From Candidatus Eiseniibacteriota bacterium (lineage in GTDB: Bacteria > Eisenbacteria > RBG-16-71-46 > CAIMUX01 > WJJG01): a stretch of 14,829 nucleotides of DNA. The stretch spans positions 1 to 14,829 of the forward strand of contig VGIY01000030.1 in NCBI GenBank assembly GCA_016867695.1. Direction: 5' to 3'. Positions 1 to 6,225 of this stretch are shown piece by piece. Every line of letters starts with the position of its first letter. Positions within the stretch are counted from its first letter, which is position 1. The notes beneath the pieces were generated by a model, which was not told where the DNA came from, ran no database searches, and saw only the letters and a list, made by a program, of their open reading frames with translations. Made by a program: the position numbers and the translations under genes.

Positions 1-113
1 CGCGGCCGCTGTACCTGATCGCCGGCCCCGGCCGGGCGCGCCGCGATCCGGGGCCGGCCGCGGCGGCGGACGCGCTCGCGACCGACCGCCCCGGCCTGAT
101 CCATGCCCGCTGA
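1..113 (+). CDS. 3' end of an unidentified upstream gene (partial)
   Basis: A frame open from the left edge (first full codon at position 3) ends at a TGA at 111-113. The 36 visible residues begin RPLYLIAGPGRARR and end TDRPGLIHAR, with an alanine/proline-rich stretch between. No family can be recognised from so little. The case for a real gene is the arrangement: its stop lies inside the first codons of the ATP-grasp gene, an 11-base overlap. Compact overlaps of this kind recur in the window and suggest one transcript with the two genes that follow. If it is in the same pathway, a carrier protein, transferase or second ligase is possible, but nothing visible supports any of these. Confidence 0.5.
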   Translation, partial: RPLYLIAGPGRARRDPGPAAAADALATDRPGLIHAR

Positions 114-1440
114 ACGGGTTCTCGTCGTCGGCACGACCGCCGACTACATCGACTGGATCCGCGTCCACCACCCGCAGCGGGCGCTCTTCCTGACCGACGC
201 GCGCCACCGCGCCTCGGCGGCCGCGCCCGCGCCCCATCCCGCCGAGGAGTTGCTCGTCGATCTCGAGCGGCCGGCGCCCGCGCATCGGGCCGCGCTGCGC
301 GATCACCTGGCCGCCTGGCCCGCGCGGTTGTCGGGCATCGCCTGTTTCGACTGCGAATCGCTGCTCCTGGCCGCGCACCTGGCGCGCGGCCTGCGGCTCC
401 CCTATCACGCCCCGGAGGCGGTCGCCGCGGCACGCAACAAGCTGCGATCGAAGGAGCTCTGGCACGCCGCCGGCGTGCCCTGCCCCGCCGCGGCGCGCAT
501 CGTCGACGAGGACCAGGCGGTCGCCTTCCTCGGGCGTCATCGGCCCGCGGTGCTCAAGCCCCTCAGCGGGAGCGGCAGCGAGCTGATCTTCCTCTGCCGC
601 GACGCGGGCGAGTGCCGCGCCGCGTTCCGCACCATCGCCTCGCGCATCCGCGCCTCGCGCAACGCGCGCATGTACGCGCGGGACAGCGCCGGCGCCGACG
701 GTCCCGACCCGCGCGAGGTCTTCCTGATGGAGGCGTTCGTCGCCGGCCCCGAGTACAGCAGCGACTTCCTGCTGGAGGAATCGGGGGCGCGCCTCATCCG
801 GGTCGCCGGCAAGGTGATGGACACCGGCGGCTCCCTGGGCACGGCGCTGGCCTACGCGCTGCCCGCCGCGCTGCCGCCCCCGCTCGACGAAGCCTCCCTG
901 CTGGCCGACTTCGCCGCCGCCGCCCGCGCCCTGGGGATCTCCCGCGGGCTCGTGATGGTCGACTTCATCGTCCGCGACGGCCGCCCCTGCCTGCTCGAGA
1001 TGACGCCGCGACCAGGCGGGGACTGCCTGCCGCCGCTGATCCGGCGCAGCAGCGGGCTCGACATGCTCGGCCTCGCGCTCGATGTCGCCGCCGGGTGGCC
1101 GCCGAGGATCCCCGCCCCGGACGCCTGGCGGCCGCTCGCCGGCGCGCGGCTGATCGCCCGCCGGGAGGGCACGCTGGCGGAGATCGACGACCGGCTGCTG
1201 CGCGACGACCCGCGCGTGCTGGAGTGCCACTGGACGGCGCGCCCCGGGCATGCCGTGCGGCTTCCCCCCGCCGACTACGACTCGCGCATCCTGGGCCACG
1301 TGATCTTCGCGCCGTCGGGGGGCGACCTCGCCCGCGAGTGCCGCGAGCTGCTCGAGCCGGTGCGCGTCGAGATCCGCGCGCAGCCCGAGGATCCTGGCCC
1401 CGCCCGCGCGTGCGAGTGCCCGAGGGAGGTCGAGCGTTGA
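103..1440 (+). CDS. ATP-grasp domain ligase
   Basis: The 445-residue product has the ATP-grasp layout: an N-terminal Rossmann-like pre-ATP domain (VLVVG at 6-10), a KLRSKELWHAAGVPCP segment at 113-128, the nucleotide-binding lysine in AVLKPLSGSGS (K152), the lid and acidic segment EAFVAGPEYSSDF (210-222), and the metal/ATP-binding strand VMVDFIVRDGRPCLLEMTPRPGG (284-306) with D287 and E299. The family couples a carboxylate to an amine or thiol through an acyl-phosphate. The residue usually Asn in 'E-I-N-P-R' is Thr301, a departure that could weaken metal binding. The ATG overlaps the upstream stop by 11 bases, and the TGA overlaps the decarboxylase start by four. Substrate is not readable; a carrier-protein or peptide ligase feeding the decarboxylase is a reasonable inference. 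The closest-looking groups are the stand-alone ATP-grasp enzymes of natural-product and siderophore clusters. Confidence 0.85.
   Translation: MPAERVLVVGTTADYIDWIRVHHPQRALFLTDARHRASAAAPAPHPAEELLVDLERPAPAHRAALRDHLAAWPARLSGIACFDCESLLLAAHLARGLRLPYHAPEAVAAARNKLRSKELWHAAGVPCPAAARIVDEDQAVAFLGRHRPAVLKPLSGSGSELIFLCRDAGECRAAFRTIASRIRASRNARMYARDSAGADGPDPREVFLMEAFVAGPEYSSDFLLEESGARLIRVAGKVMDTGGSLGTALAYALPAALPPPLDEASLLADFAAAARALGISRGLVMVDFIVRDGRPCLLEMTPRPGGDCLPPLIRRSSGLDMLGLALDVAAGWPPRIPAPDAWRPLAGARLIARREGTLAEIDDRLLRDDPRVLECHWTARPGHAVRLPPADYDSRILGHVIFAPSGGDLARECRELLEPVRVEIRAQPEDPGPARACECPREVER
1424..1430 (+). promoter_or_regulatory. Ribosome binding site fixing a TTG start
   Basis: GGGAGGT lies six bases before the TTG at 1437, inside the last codons of the ATP-grasp gene. 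No in-frame ATG occurs near the point where similarity to the decarboxylase family begins, and this site decides in favour of TTG. The start and the preceding stop share TTGA (1437-1440), as expected for translational coupling. Confidence 0.75.
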
Positions 1441-2819
1441 TCAGCGACGGCGCCGTCCACTGCCGCCTGCTCGAGGAGCGGGAGCTGCTCCGCTTCGTCG
1501 AGCCTCACTTCCGGAGGCGGGCCGTCTACCTCGCCGCCGCCGCCGCGCACGGCTCGCCGCTCTACCTGATCGACGCCCAAACCCTGCGCGCGCGGGCGCG
1601 GCGCTGCCTCGAGGCGTGGATCGGGGCCTGGCCCGGCGCGGGCGTCTTCTACGCCGTCAAGAGCAACGCCCACCCCGAGGTCTGCCGCCTGCTCGTCGCC
1701 GAGGGCCTGGGGCTCGACGTCTCGAGCGGGCGCGAGCTCGAGCTCGCGCTCGCCGCGGGCGCCGAGCGGATCATCTTCAGCGGCCCGGGCAAGACCCCCG
1801 ACGAGCTGCGGCTCGCCCTGCACCACGCCGCGCGCGTGACGGTGCTCCTCGACAGTTTCGGCGAGCTGCGGCGCCTGACGAGCATCGCCGCCGAGGCGGG
1901 CGCCTCCCCGCGCGCCGGCGTGCGCCTGACGACCGAGGAGACGGGGCTGTGGCGCAAGTTCGGGATCCCGCTCGCGGCGCTGCCAGACTTCCTCGCCGCC
2001 GCGGGGCGCGGCGGGCGGGTGACGATCGCCGGCCTCCAGTTCCACACGAGCTGGAACCTCTCGCCCGACCGGCAGCTCGCCTTCATCGAGCGCCTCGGGC
2101 GCGCGCTGGCTGATCTTCCCGCCGGCGCCGGCGAGCGGCTCGAGTTCCTCGACGTCGGCGGCGGGTTCTGGCCCGAGCGGGGGGAGTGGCTGCACGCCCC
2201 CCCGCCGGGATCGATCCCGACGGATCCGGCAACCCGAGGGGAAGCCGCCGGGGAACGGGGCGCGGACGGCTCTGCTCCCACTGTCCCGGACGCGTCGGCG
2301 CCCCGCGCCGCCGGCGCGGCGGCCGCGCCCGCAGGCGCCCGCCCCAAGCCCCCTCCGCCCCAGCCGCGCCCGCACTTCGTCTGCCCCGCGCAGCCCCTCG
2401 AGCTCTTCGCCGGAGCGCTCGCCGGGGCCGTGCGCCGATGGATCTCGCCGCACGCGCCCGTCGCCATGCACTGCGAGCCGGGCCGCTGGCTGAGCGACGA
2501 GGCGATGCACCTGCTGCTGACGGTGATCGACCTCAAGCGGCCCGACCTGGCCGTCACCGACGGCGCAACGAACGCCGTCGGCTGGGAGCGATTCGAGACC
2601 GACTACTGCCCGGTCCTCAACCTCTCGCGGCCGGCGCCGACCGAGAGGGCCGCCGACATCCACGGATCGCTCTGCACGCCGCACGATGTCTGGGGCAGCG
2701 CCTACTTCGGGGAGGGGATCGAGGAGGGCGACAGGCTGCTCATTCCCGCGCAGGGCGCCTACACCTACAGCCTGCGCCAGGAGTTCATCAAGCCGCTGCC
2801 CCGAACGGTCCTGATCTGA
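1437..2819 (+). CDS. PLP-dependent amino acid decarboxylase (fold type III, BtrK/LysA-like)
   Basis: The 460-residue product is a fold-type III (alanine-racemase barrel) decarboxylase. The PLP lysine is K75 in FYAVKSN. IIFSGPGKTPDEL (112-124) carries the 'GPGKT' motif typical of carrier-protein and exosortase-associated decarboxylases. LDVGGGF (239-244) is the phosphate-binding glycine turn, CEPGRWL (346-352) the EPGR motif, SLCTPHDVW (411-419) carries catalytic C413, and QGAYTYS (439-445) closes the active site. The histidine of the usual 'H-x-G-S' is kept (H203) but the context is FHTSWN. Residues about 253-315, just after the glycine turn, are a Pro/Ala-rich low-complexity insert not expected in the family. 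The start is TTG, chosen from the GGGAGGT site and the 4-base overlap with the ATP-grasp gene. Likely substrates are a free or carrier-bound acidic or diamino acid; which one is not shown. Confidence 0.88.
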   Translation: MISDGAVHCRLLEERELLRFVEPHFRRRAVYLAAAAAHGSPLYLIDAQTLRARARRCLEAWIGAWPGAGVFYAVKSNAHPEVCRLLVAEGLGLDVSSGRELELALAAGAERIIFSGPGKTPDELRLALHHAARVTVLLDSFGELRRLTSIAAEAGASPRAGVRLTTEETGLWRKFGIPLAALPDFLAAAGRGGRVTIAGLQFHTSWNLSPDRQLAFIERLGRALADLPAGAGERLEFLDVGGGFWPERGEWLHAPPPGSIPTDPATRGEAAGERGADGSAPTVPDASAPRAAGAAAAPAGARPKPPPPQPRPHFVCPAQPLELFAGALAGAVRRWISPHAPVAMHCEPGRWLSDEAMHLLLTVIDLKRPDLAVTDGATNAVGWERFETDYCPVLNLSRPAPTERAADIHGSLCTPHDVWGSAYFGEGIEEGDRLLIPAQGAYTYSLRQEFIKPLPRTVLI

Positions 2820-2883
2820 GGGCGGGCCGCGGCGCGCCGAGCGCCGGCGGCGTGGGCCCGGGGCGCGGACCGGCCGGGCGCCA

Positions 2884-2907
2884 AGGAGAGGGGCGATCCC
2901 CCCTCCT
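2884..2907. terminator. Hairpin in the convergent gap 2820-2961
   Basis: AGGAGAGGGG (2884-2893) and CCCCCCTCCT (2898-2907) pair over 9 of 10 positions around a CGAT loop. The hairpin stands 64 bases after the decarboxylase stop, with the metallopeptidase stop on the other strand at 2962, so it could end transcription from both sides. It has no T-tract on either side, so intrinsic termination is inferred from position and stem strength only. The rest of the gap holds no gene. Confidence 0.45.
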
Positions 2908-2961
2908 GTCGGAGAGAAGACCGCCCCACGAGAGCTGCGCCGCGGCCGGAGTCGCTGCGGA

Positions 2962-5262
2962 TCAGCGGGTCAGGACGAGCCTCTCCACGCGAACCCCCCC
3001 GCCGGCCTGCAGCCGGGCGAAGTAGACGCCCGGTCCCGCCGGCGTCCCCCACTCGTTGCGTCCGTCCCAGGCCAGGGAGTGCGCGCCCGCGGCCATCTCG
3101 CCCGACTGCAGCGTGCGCACCAGCCGCCCGGCGGGATCGAAGAGCGCCAGCCGGACCTCGCCGCGCTCCGCCAGCGTGAAGTGGATCGCGCCGGCTAGCG
3201 GCGCGGGGTTGGGCCAGGCGCCGAAGTCGGCCCGCGCCGCGGGGCCGTCCGCCGAGGAGAAGCCGGTCACCCGGAAGGCGTGGTGCGTGTGCTCGGCGCC
3301 GCGCGGGTGCGTGCCCTGCCAGCCATCCGTGTTCTTCGCCTTGATGTAGTAGGTGACGGCGATGTCGCCCCCCAGGGAAGGGATCTCGCCGGCGTACTCG
3401 TTGGGGTTGCCGGTGGGCGCCAGCTGCGCCTCGCCGGCGAAGTCCCCGTCGATCCCGTAGACGACCCGGACCGAGCCCGCGACCAGGGGCACCGACGAGG
3501 CCACCGTGCAGACGACCGGATAGGGGCCCTCGTCGTCCGTGTCAGTCAGCGCGGCGTGGGCGATCTCCGGAACGATGTAGTCGCTCGCCCGGAAGAAGCC
3601 GCGGCGCGTGAAGAACCAGTCCAGCGTGCCGGCGTGCAGGCCGTCGTAGAGGTCCAGGTCGGCCTGCATGATCGCCGCGGCGGCCGTCGGCATCGTCGGT
3701 CCGGATCCCAGGTAGCCGTGGCTCTTGAGGATCAGCCGGTCCATCACCTCGCGCCCGACCTCGCGCCAGGATTGCATGAGCGGCGCCGACCAGATCTGCC
3801 CGTTGCTGTGGATGCTCCCGCCCATGTCCTCGGGGTAGTGCATGGTCGAGTTGAGGATCCGTCCGTCCCAGAAGTTGTTGTGACCGTCCCAGTTGAAGAC
3901 CCAGTAGTCGCGGAACGAAGAAACGCTGGCGCTGTGCGATCCGGCCCAGTAGTCGCCGAAGCCCTCGCCGATCGAGCCGGCCTCCCCGCCGCCCCAGCCC
4001 GGGACCATGGCGTGCTGAATGGCGTGGCCGTACTCGTGGAGGATGACGTCGGCGTCCTCCGCGTCGTCCACGCCCCCCTCGCCGAAGGAGAGCCGGTTGC
4101 TGCCCGGGGAGTAGTAGGAGTTGTCCTGGCCGTTGACGCCGTGCGGATCGCAGACGATCGACAGGTTCTGGATGTTGAAGAAGCCGAGCGACTGGATGTG
4201 CCGCTGGCTGTTGTCGATGTGATAGTAGACATTCACGTCCTCGAAACCCTGCTGGCTGCGGGTGTAGACGAAGCCGTGAGGATCCGGGGAGGTCACCGGG
4301 GGGCTGCTGGGGGCCTCGAAGTCGACGATGCGCACGAAGGGCCCGTTCAAGTGATACACGCCGCCCGAGTAGGTCAGGTCCCTGAGGGCGTGCAGCACCC
4401 GCTCGGCGTTCAGCTCGGCCGTGTCGGCGTCGTTGTTGTCGGCGTAGTTGCCGCCGTAGTTCACCTCGGCCGTCGTCAGCGGATCGGGGTCGAATGTGTA
4501 GCCCGAGCCGTCGACGAAGACCCGCGAGTCCCGCGCCCCGAGGATCGCGCCGGTCTCGGCGTCGACCCGCAGGAGCCAGTCGCCGGCCGGCGACTGCGCC
4601 GGCAGGTAGACCTTGTAGGCGGGGCGCGCCGCGCCGCCGGGCACGTCCCCCTGGCGGACGATCCAGAGCTCGCTGCGCGGCTCGTCGGTGAGCGCCGCGC
4701 GCAGCGCCGCGGGATCGCGCGCGTCGACGGGCAGCCCCAGCGCGCGCGAAGCGGCGTCGAGGGCGTCTCCGGGAGAGAGCAGGGCGGCGCGCTCCGGCCC
4801 GCGGGCGACGAAGGGGTCGTAGTGGCTCATGACCGCCCGCACGAAGCGGGCGGCGGGATCGAGAGCGACTACCAGGTCGCCGCGCCAGACCGGCACGCCC
4901 CCGGCCGTTTGCAGGAAGCGAACCTGCCAGCCGCCCGGCTCCTCGCTGACCCTCTCCAGCCGCAGGGCCGCGGGATCGACGATGCCGAGCCTCTCGGCCC
5001 AGGCGGCCAGGAATGCCCGCGCCGCCGCTTCGGCCCCGCCGTCGAAGGGCCCCTCGTTCAGGTGATAGGCCGCCTGAAGCGACCCGGTCCGCTCGCAGCG
5101 CCAGGCGTGACCCTCGCGGGCGACGAGCTGCGGAGCGACCTCGCTGCGGGGCAGACCGGCCAGCTCCGCCGGCCAGTCGACCGGAGCCTTGGCCGCGGCC
5201 GGGACGCTCGAGAAGATGAACGCGATCAGGATCAGCAGGCCGATCGCCGGGAGTCCGCGCAT
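2962..5262 (-). CDS. Secreted thermolysin-like metallopeptidase (M4/M36 type) with propeptide and FlgD-like C-terminal domain
   Basis: The 766-residue preproenzyme starts with a signal peptide (about residues 1-24, ending PAAA). Residues about 35-245 look like an FTP/PepSY-type inhibitory propeptide (GVPVWRGDLVVALD, then WLLRVDAETGAILGARDS). The catalytic part has HEYGH (H409, E410, H413) and GSIGEGFGDYW with the third zinc ligand E433. The 24-residue H-to-E spacing equals thermolysin's, and GGSIHSNGQIW supplies H485 where thermolysin has its catalytic histidine. After a beta-rich linker, residues about 678-766 form a FlgD-Ig / sorting-like domain (WPNPAP, FDPAGRLVRTL, WDGRNEWG, GVYFARL) with a short basic end, suggesting surface display or a dedicated secretion route. 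The ATG at 5262 is chosen over an in-frame GTG two codons upstream, because GGAGG sits five bases before the ATG but touches the GTG. Family assignment to M4 or M36 is uncertain; peptidase function is not. Confidence 0.92.
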   Translation of the reverse strand: MRGLPAIGLLILIAFIFSSVPAAAKAPVDWPAELAGLPRSEVAPQLVAREGHAWRCERTGSLQAAYHLNEGPFDGGAEAAARAFLAAWAERLGIVDPAALRLERVSEEPGGWQVRFLQTAGGVPVWRGDLVVALDPAARFVRAVMSHYDPFVARGPERAALLSPGDALDAASRALGLPVDARDPAALRAALTDEPRSELWIVRQGDVPGGAARPAYKVYLPAQSPAGDWLLRVDAETGAILGARDSRVFVDGSGYTFDPDPLTTAEVNYGGNYADNNDADTAELNAERVLHALRDLTYSGGVYHLNGPFVRIVDFEAPSSPPVTSPDPHGFVYTRSQQGFEDVNVYYHIDNSQRHIQSLGFFNIQNLSIVCDPHGVNGQDNSYYSPGSNRLSFGEGGVDDAEDADVILHEYGHAIQHAMVPGWGGGEAGSIGEGFGDYWAGSHSASVSSFRDYWVFNWDGHNNFWDGRILNSTMHYPEDMGGSIHSNGQIWSAPLMQSWREVGREVMDRLILKSHGYLGSGPTMPTAAAAIMQADLDLYDGLHAGTLDWFFTRRGFFRASDYIVPEIAHAALTDTDDEGPYPVVCTVASSVPLVAGSVRVVYGIDGDFAGEAQLAPTGNPNEYAGEIPSLGGDIAVTYYIKAKNTDGWQGTHPRGAEHTHHAFRVTGFSSADGPAARADFGAWPNPAPLAGAIHFTLAERGEVRLALFDPAGRLVRTLQSGEMAAGAHSLAWDGRNEWGTPAGPGVYFARLQAGGGVRVERLVLTR

Positions 5263-5267
5263 CTCCA

Positions 5268-5272
5268 CCTCC
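5268..5272 (-). promoter_or_regulatory. Ribosome binding site of the thermolysin-like peptidase
   Basis: On the minus strand GGAGG occupies 5272 to 5268, five bases before the ATG at 5262. It abuts the in-frame GTG at 5268, which would leave no spacing, so it selects the ATG. Confidence 0.7.
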
Positions 5273-5289
5273 AGGATGCCGTTGCGCCG

Positions 5290-5305
5290 CCCCCCCCCGG
5301 GGGGG
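5290..5305. repeat. C9G7 homopolymer palindrome in the peptidase leader
   Basis: Nine C (5290-5298) are followed directly by seven G (5299-5305), flanked by GCCG on the left and, after AA, CGGC on the right, so the whole segment can fold on itself. It lies between the TATAAT at 5381-5376 and the ribosome binding site of the thermolysin-like peptidase, about 28 bases before its ATG. Possible roles are a leader hairpin, a terminator after the rhodanese-like gene, or a slippage-prone tract. It is also a place where sequencing length errors are likely. Confidence 0.7.
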
Positions 5306-5375
5306 AACGGCCGCCGATGCCGCGCGACCGACCGCCGGACGGGGATGCCCGGACGCGCCGGTCGCGACCCCTACC

Positions 5376-5381
5376 ATTATA
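5376..5381 (-). promoter_or_regulatory. Consensus -10 box (TATAAT) before the thermolysin-like peptidase
   Basis: Minus-strand GCTATAATGG carries a perfect TATAAT in the 156-base gap between the rhodanese-like stop (5419) and the peptidase start (5262). A perfect AT hexamer is rare in this GC-rich DNA and it is correctly oriented. No good -35 is visible at 16-18 bases (TGCCGG at 17). Predicted transcription would start near 5369 and leave a leader of roughly 107 bases that contains the C9G7 palindrome. Confidence 0.6.
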
Positions 5382-5418
5382 GCGTCTACAGGCCGCCCCC
5401 GGCAGCCTAGTTGCCCCC

Positions 5419-5859
5419 TCAGCCGAAGCTCGTCTCGAACGGCAGATGCGCCTCGAGCCAGGCGACGATGCCCCCCTCAAGGGCGGAGACATCCTCGAAT
5501 CCAGCGTCGATCATCCGCTGCGCCGAGGCCTCCGAGTCCCCGCCGAGCAGCCCGTAGACGAGATAGGCGGCCTGCTTGTCCAGCCGCGTCAGGGCCAGCT
5601 CGAAGTGCCCTTCCTCCACGCGGTACGAGAGAGCGCGCGGGATCCGGTGGAGGAAGAAGGTCTCGCTCGTGTCGATCACCTCCAGGTCGGGAGCGGACTG
5701 GAGCAGCTGGAAGGCCGCCTGCGGGGAAAGGAGCTCGTAGGTCGCCGGCTCCGGCGGGATGGGTCGCTCGGGGCCTGCGCAGCCGACCGCGAGTTGCATG
5801 AGCGCCAGGGCGGCGGCCGCGATCAGCCAGGGCGCCGGGCGCGAGGGAGTGCCGGTCAT
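5419..5859 (-). CDS. Lipoprotein with catalytically dead rhodanese-like domain
   Basis: The 146-residue product has an N-terminal hydrophobic segment (11-26) ending in a lipobox-like LAVGC (C27), so it is probably a lipid-anchored envelope protein. Residues about 41-140 follow the rhodanese fold: LLSPQAAFQLL, the first-strand VIDTSE (61-66), HRIPRALSYR (71-80), the active-site strand AYLVYGLLGGDS (98-109), then AQRMIDAGFEDVSALEGGIVAW, the standard end of single-domain rhodaneses. Where active members have Cys followed by a five-residue loop, this protein has G103, so sulfur transfer by the usual persulfide is not expected. A binding, regulatory or structural role is inferred. The start has GGAGGAG eight bases upstream. 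The thermolysin-like peptidase lies downstream on the same strand, 156 bases from the stop, but with its own apparent promoter. Confidence 0.82.
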   Translation of the reverse strand: MTGTPSRPAPWLIAAAALALMQLAVGCAGPERPIPPEPATYELLSPQAAFQLLQSAPDLEVIDTSETFFLHRIPRALSYRVEEGHFELALTRLDKQAAYLVYGLLGGDSEASAQRMIDAGFEDVSALEGGIVAWLEAHLPFETSFG

Positions 5860-6225
5860 GAGCGAGTCTCCTCCGTGTAGCGGGCGGGCTCCCCGCGGTC
5901 GATGCTCGGCGAGCCTCGCGGAGATGCCCGGAACGGGACCGCACCGGACGGCGAGGCTCGATCTCGGGACCGATCGACCTGCCTACCGCGCGGCTCGCCG
6001 CCGGTTCCTGCCGCCCGACTCGGGGCTCCGCCTCGAACATGGGTTGCACTCAGGCGGAGACGGCGCGGCGGGGACGAACGGCGAGGCGACGGGAGCGCCT
6101 TGTGGTAGACTGGTCGGGATCGTGTCCGCCCACGACCGCCGGCGACGGAGTCGTGCAGGCGGCCTCGACCACGAACGGCCCGGGACCGCGGCCGCGCTCG
6201 ATCCGAAGGCTTCGCCAGGAGAGCC
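5860..6225. other. Divergent intergenic region, no gene seen
   Basis: This 366-base gap separates the rhodanese-like gene (leftward) from the M28 peptidase (rightward) and must hold promoters for both. Short frames here give Arg/Ser/Pro-rich nonsense without family features. Visible structure is a perfect 10-bp inverted repeat, CGAGCCTCGC at 5910-5919 and GCGAGGCTCG at 5951-5960, with the 31-base loop itself containing CCCG-GAA-CGGG. This could be an operator or a leader structure of the rhodanese-like gene. No convincing -10/-35 pair was found for the leftward gene. Confidence 0.5.
6106..6111 (+). promoter_or_regulatory. Possible extended -10 before the M28 peptidase
   Basis: TGGTAGACT contains TAGACT (four of six matches to TATAAT) preceded by TG one base upstream, the extended -10 arrangement. 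It is in the right orientation, about 115 bases before the M28 start. There is no recognisable -35 box. Weak support. Confidence 0.3.

Noticed and set aside
612..1436. Long open frame upstream of and in frame with the first decarboxylase
   Set aside because: It runs inside the ATP-grasp gene, translates to Arg/Pro-rich sequence with no family motif, and similarity to decarboxylases begins only after the TTG at 1437, which has its own ribosome binding site.
1275..2684. 469-codon minus-strand frame opposite the ATP-grasp/decarboxylase pair
   Set aside because: Repetitive Arg/Gly/Glu-rich translation, antisense to two well-supported genes, no ribosome binding site.
3280..5382. 700-codon open frame on the plus strand opposite the thermolysin-like peptidase
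   Set aside because: It is the antisense of a gene with clear catalytic motifs. Its Val/Arg/Asp-rich composition is the usual shadow of GC-rich third positions, and no domain is visible.
5860..6225. Small protein genes in the divergent gap
   Set aside because: The frames there are low-complexity Arg/Pro/Ser strings without ribosome binding sites and overlap both promoters.
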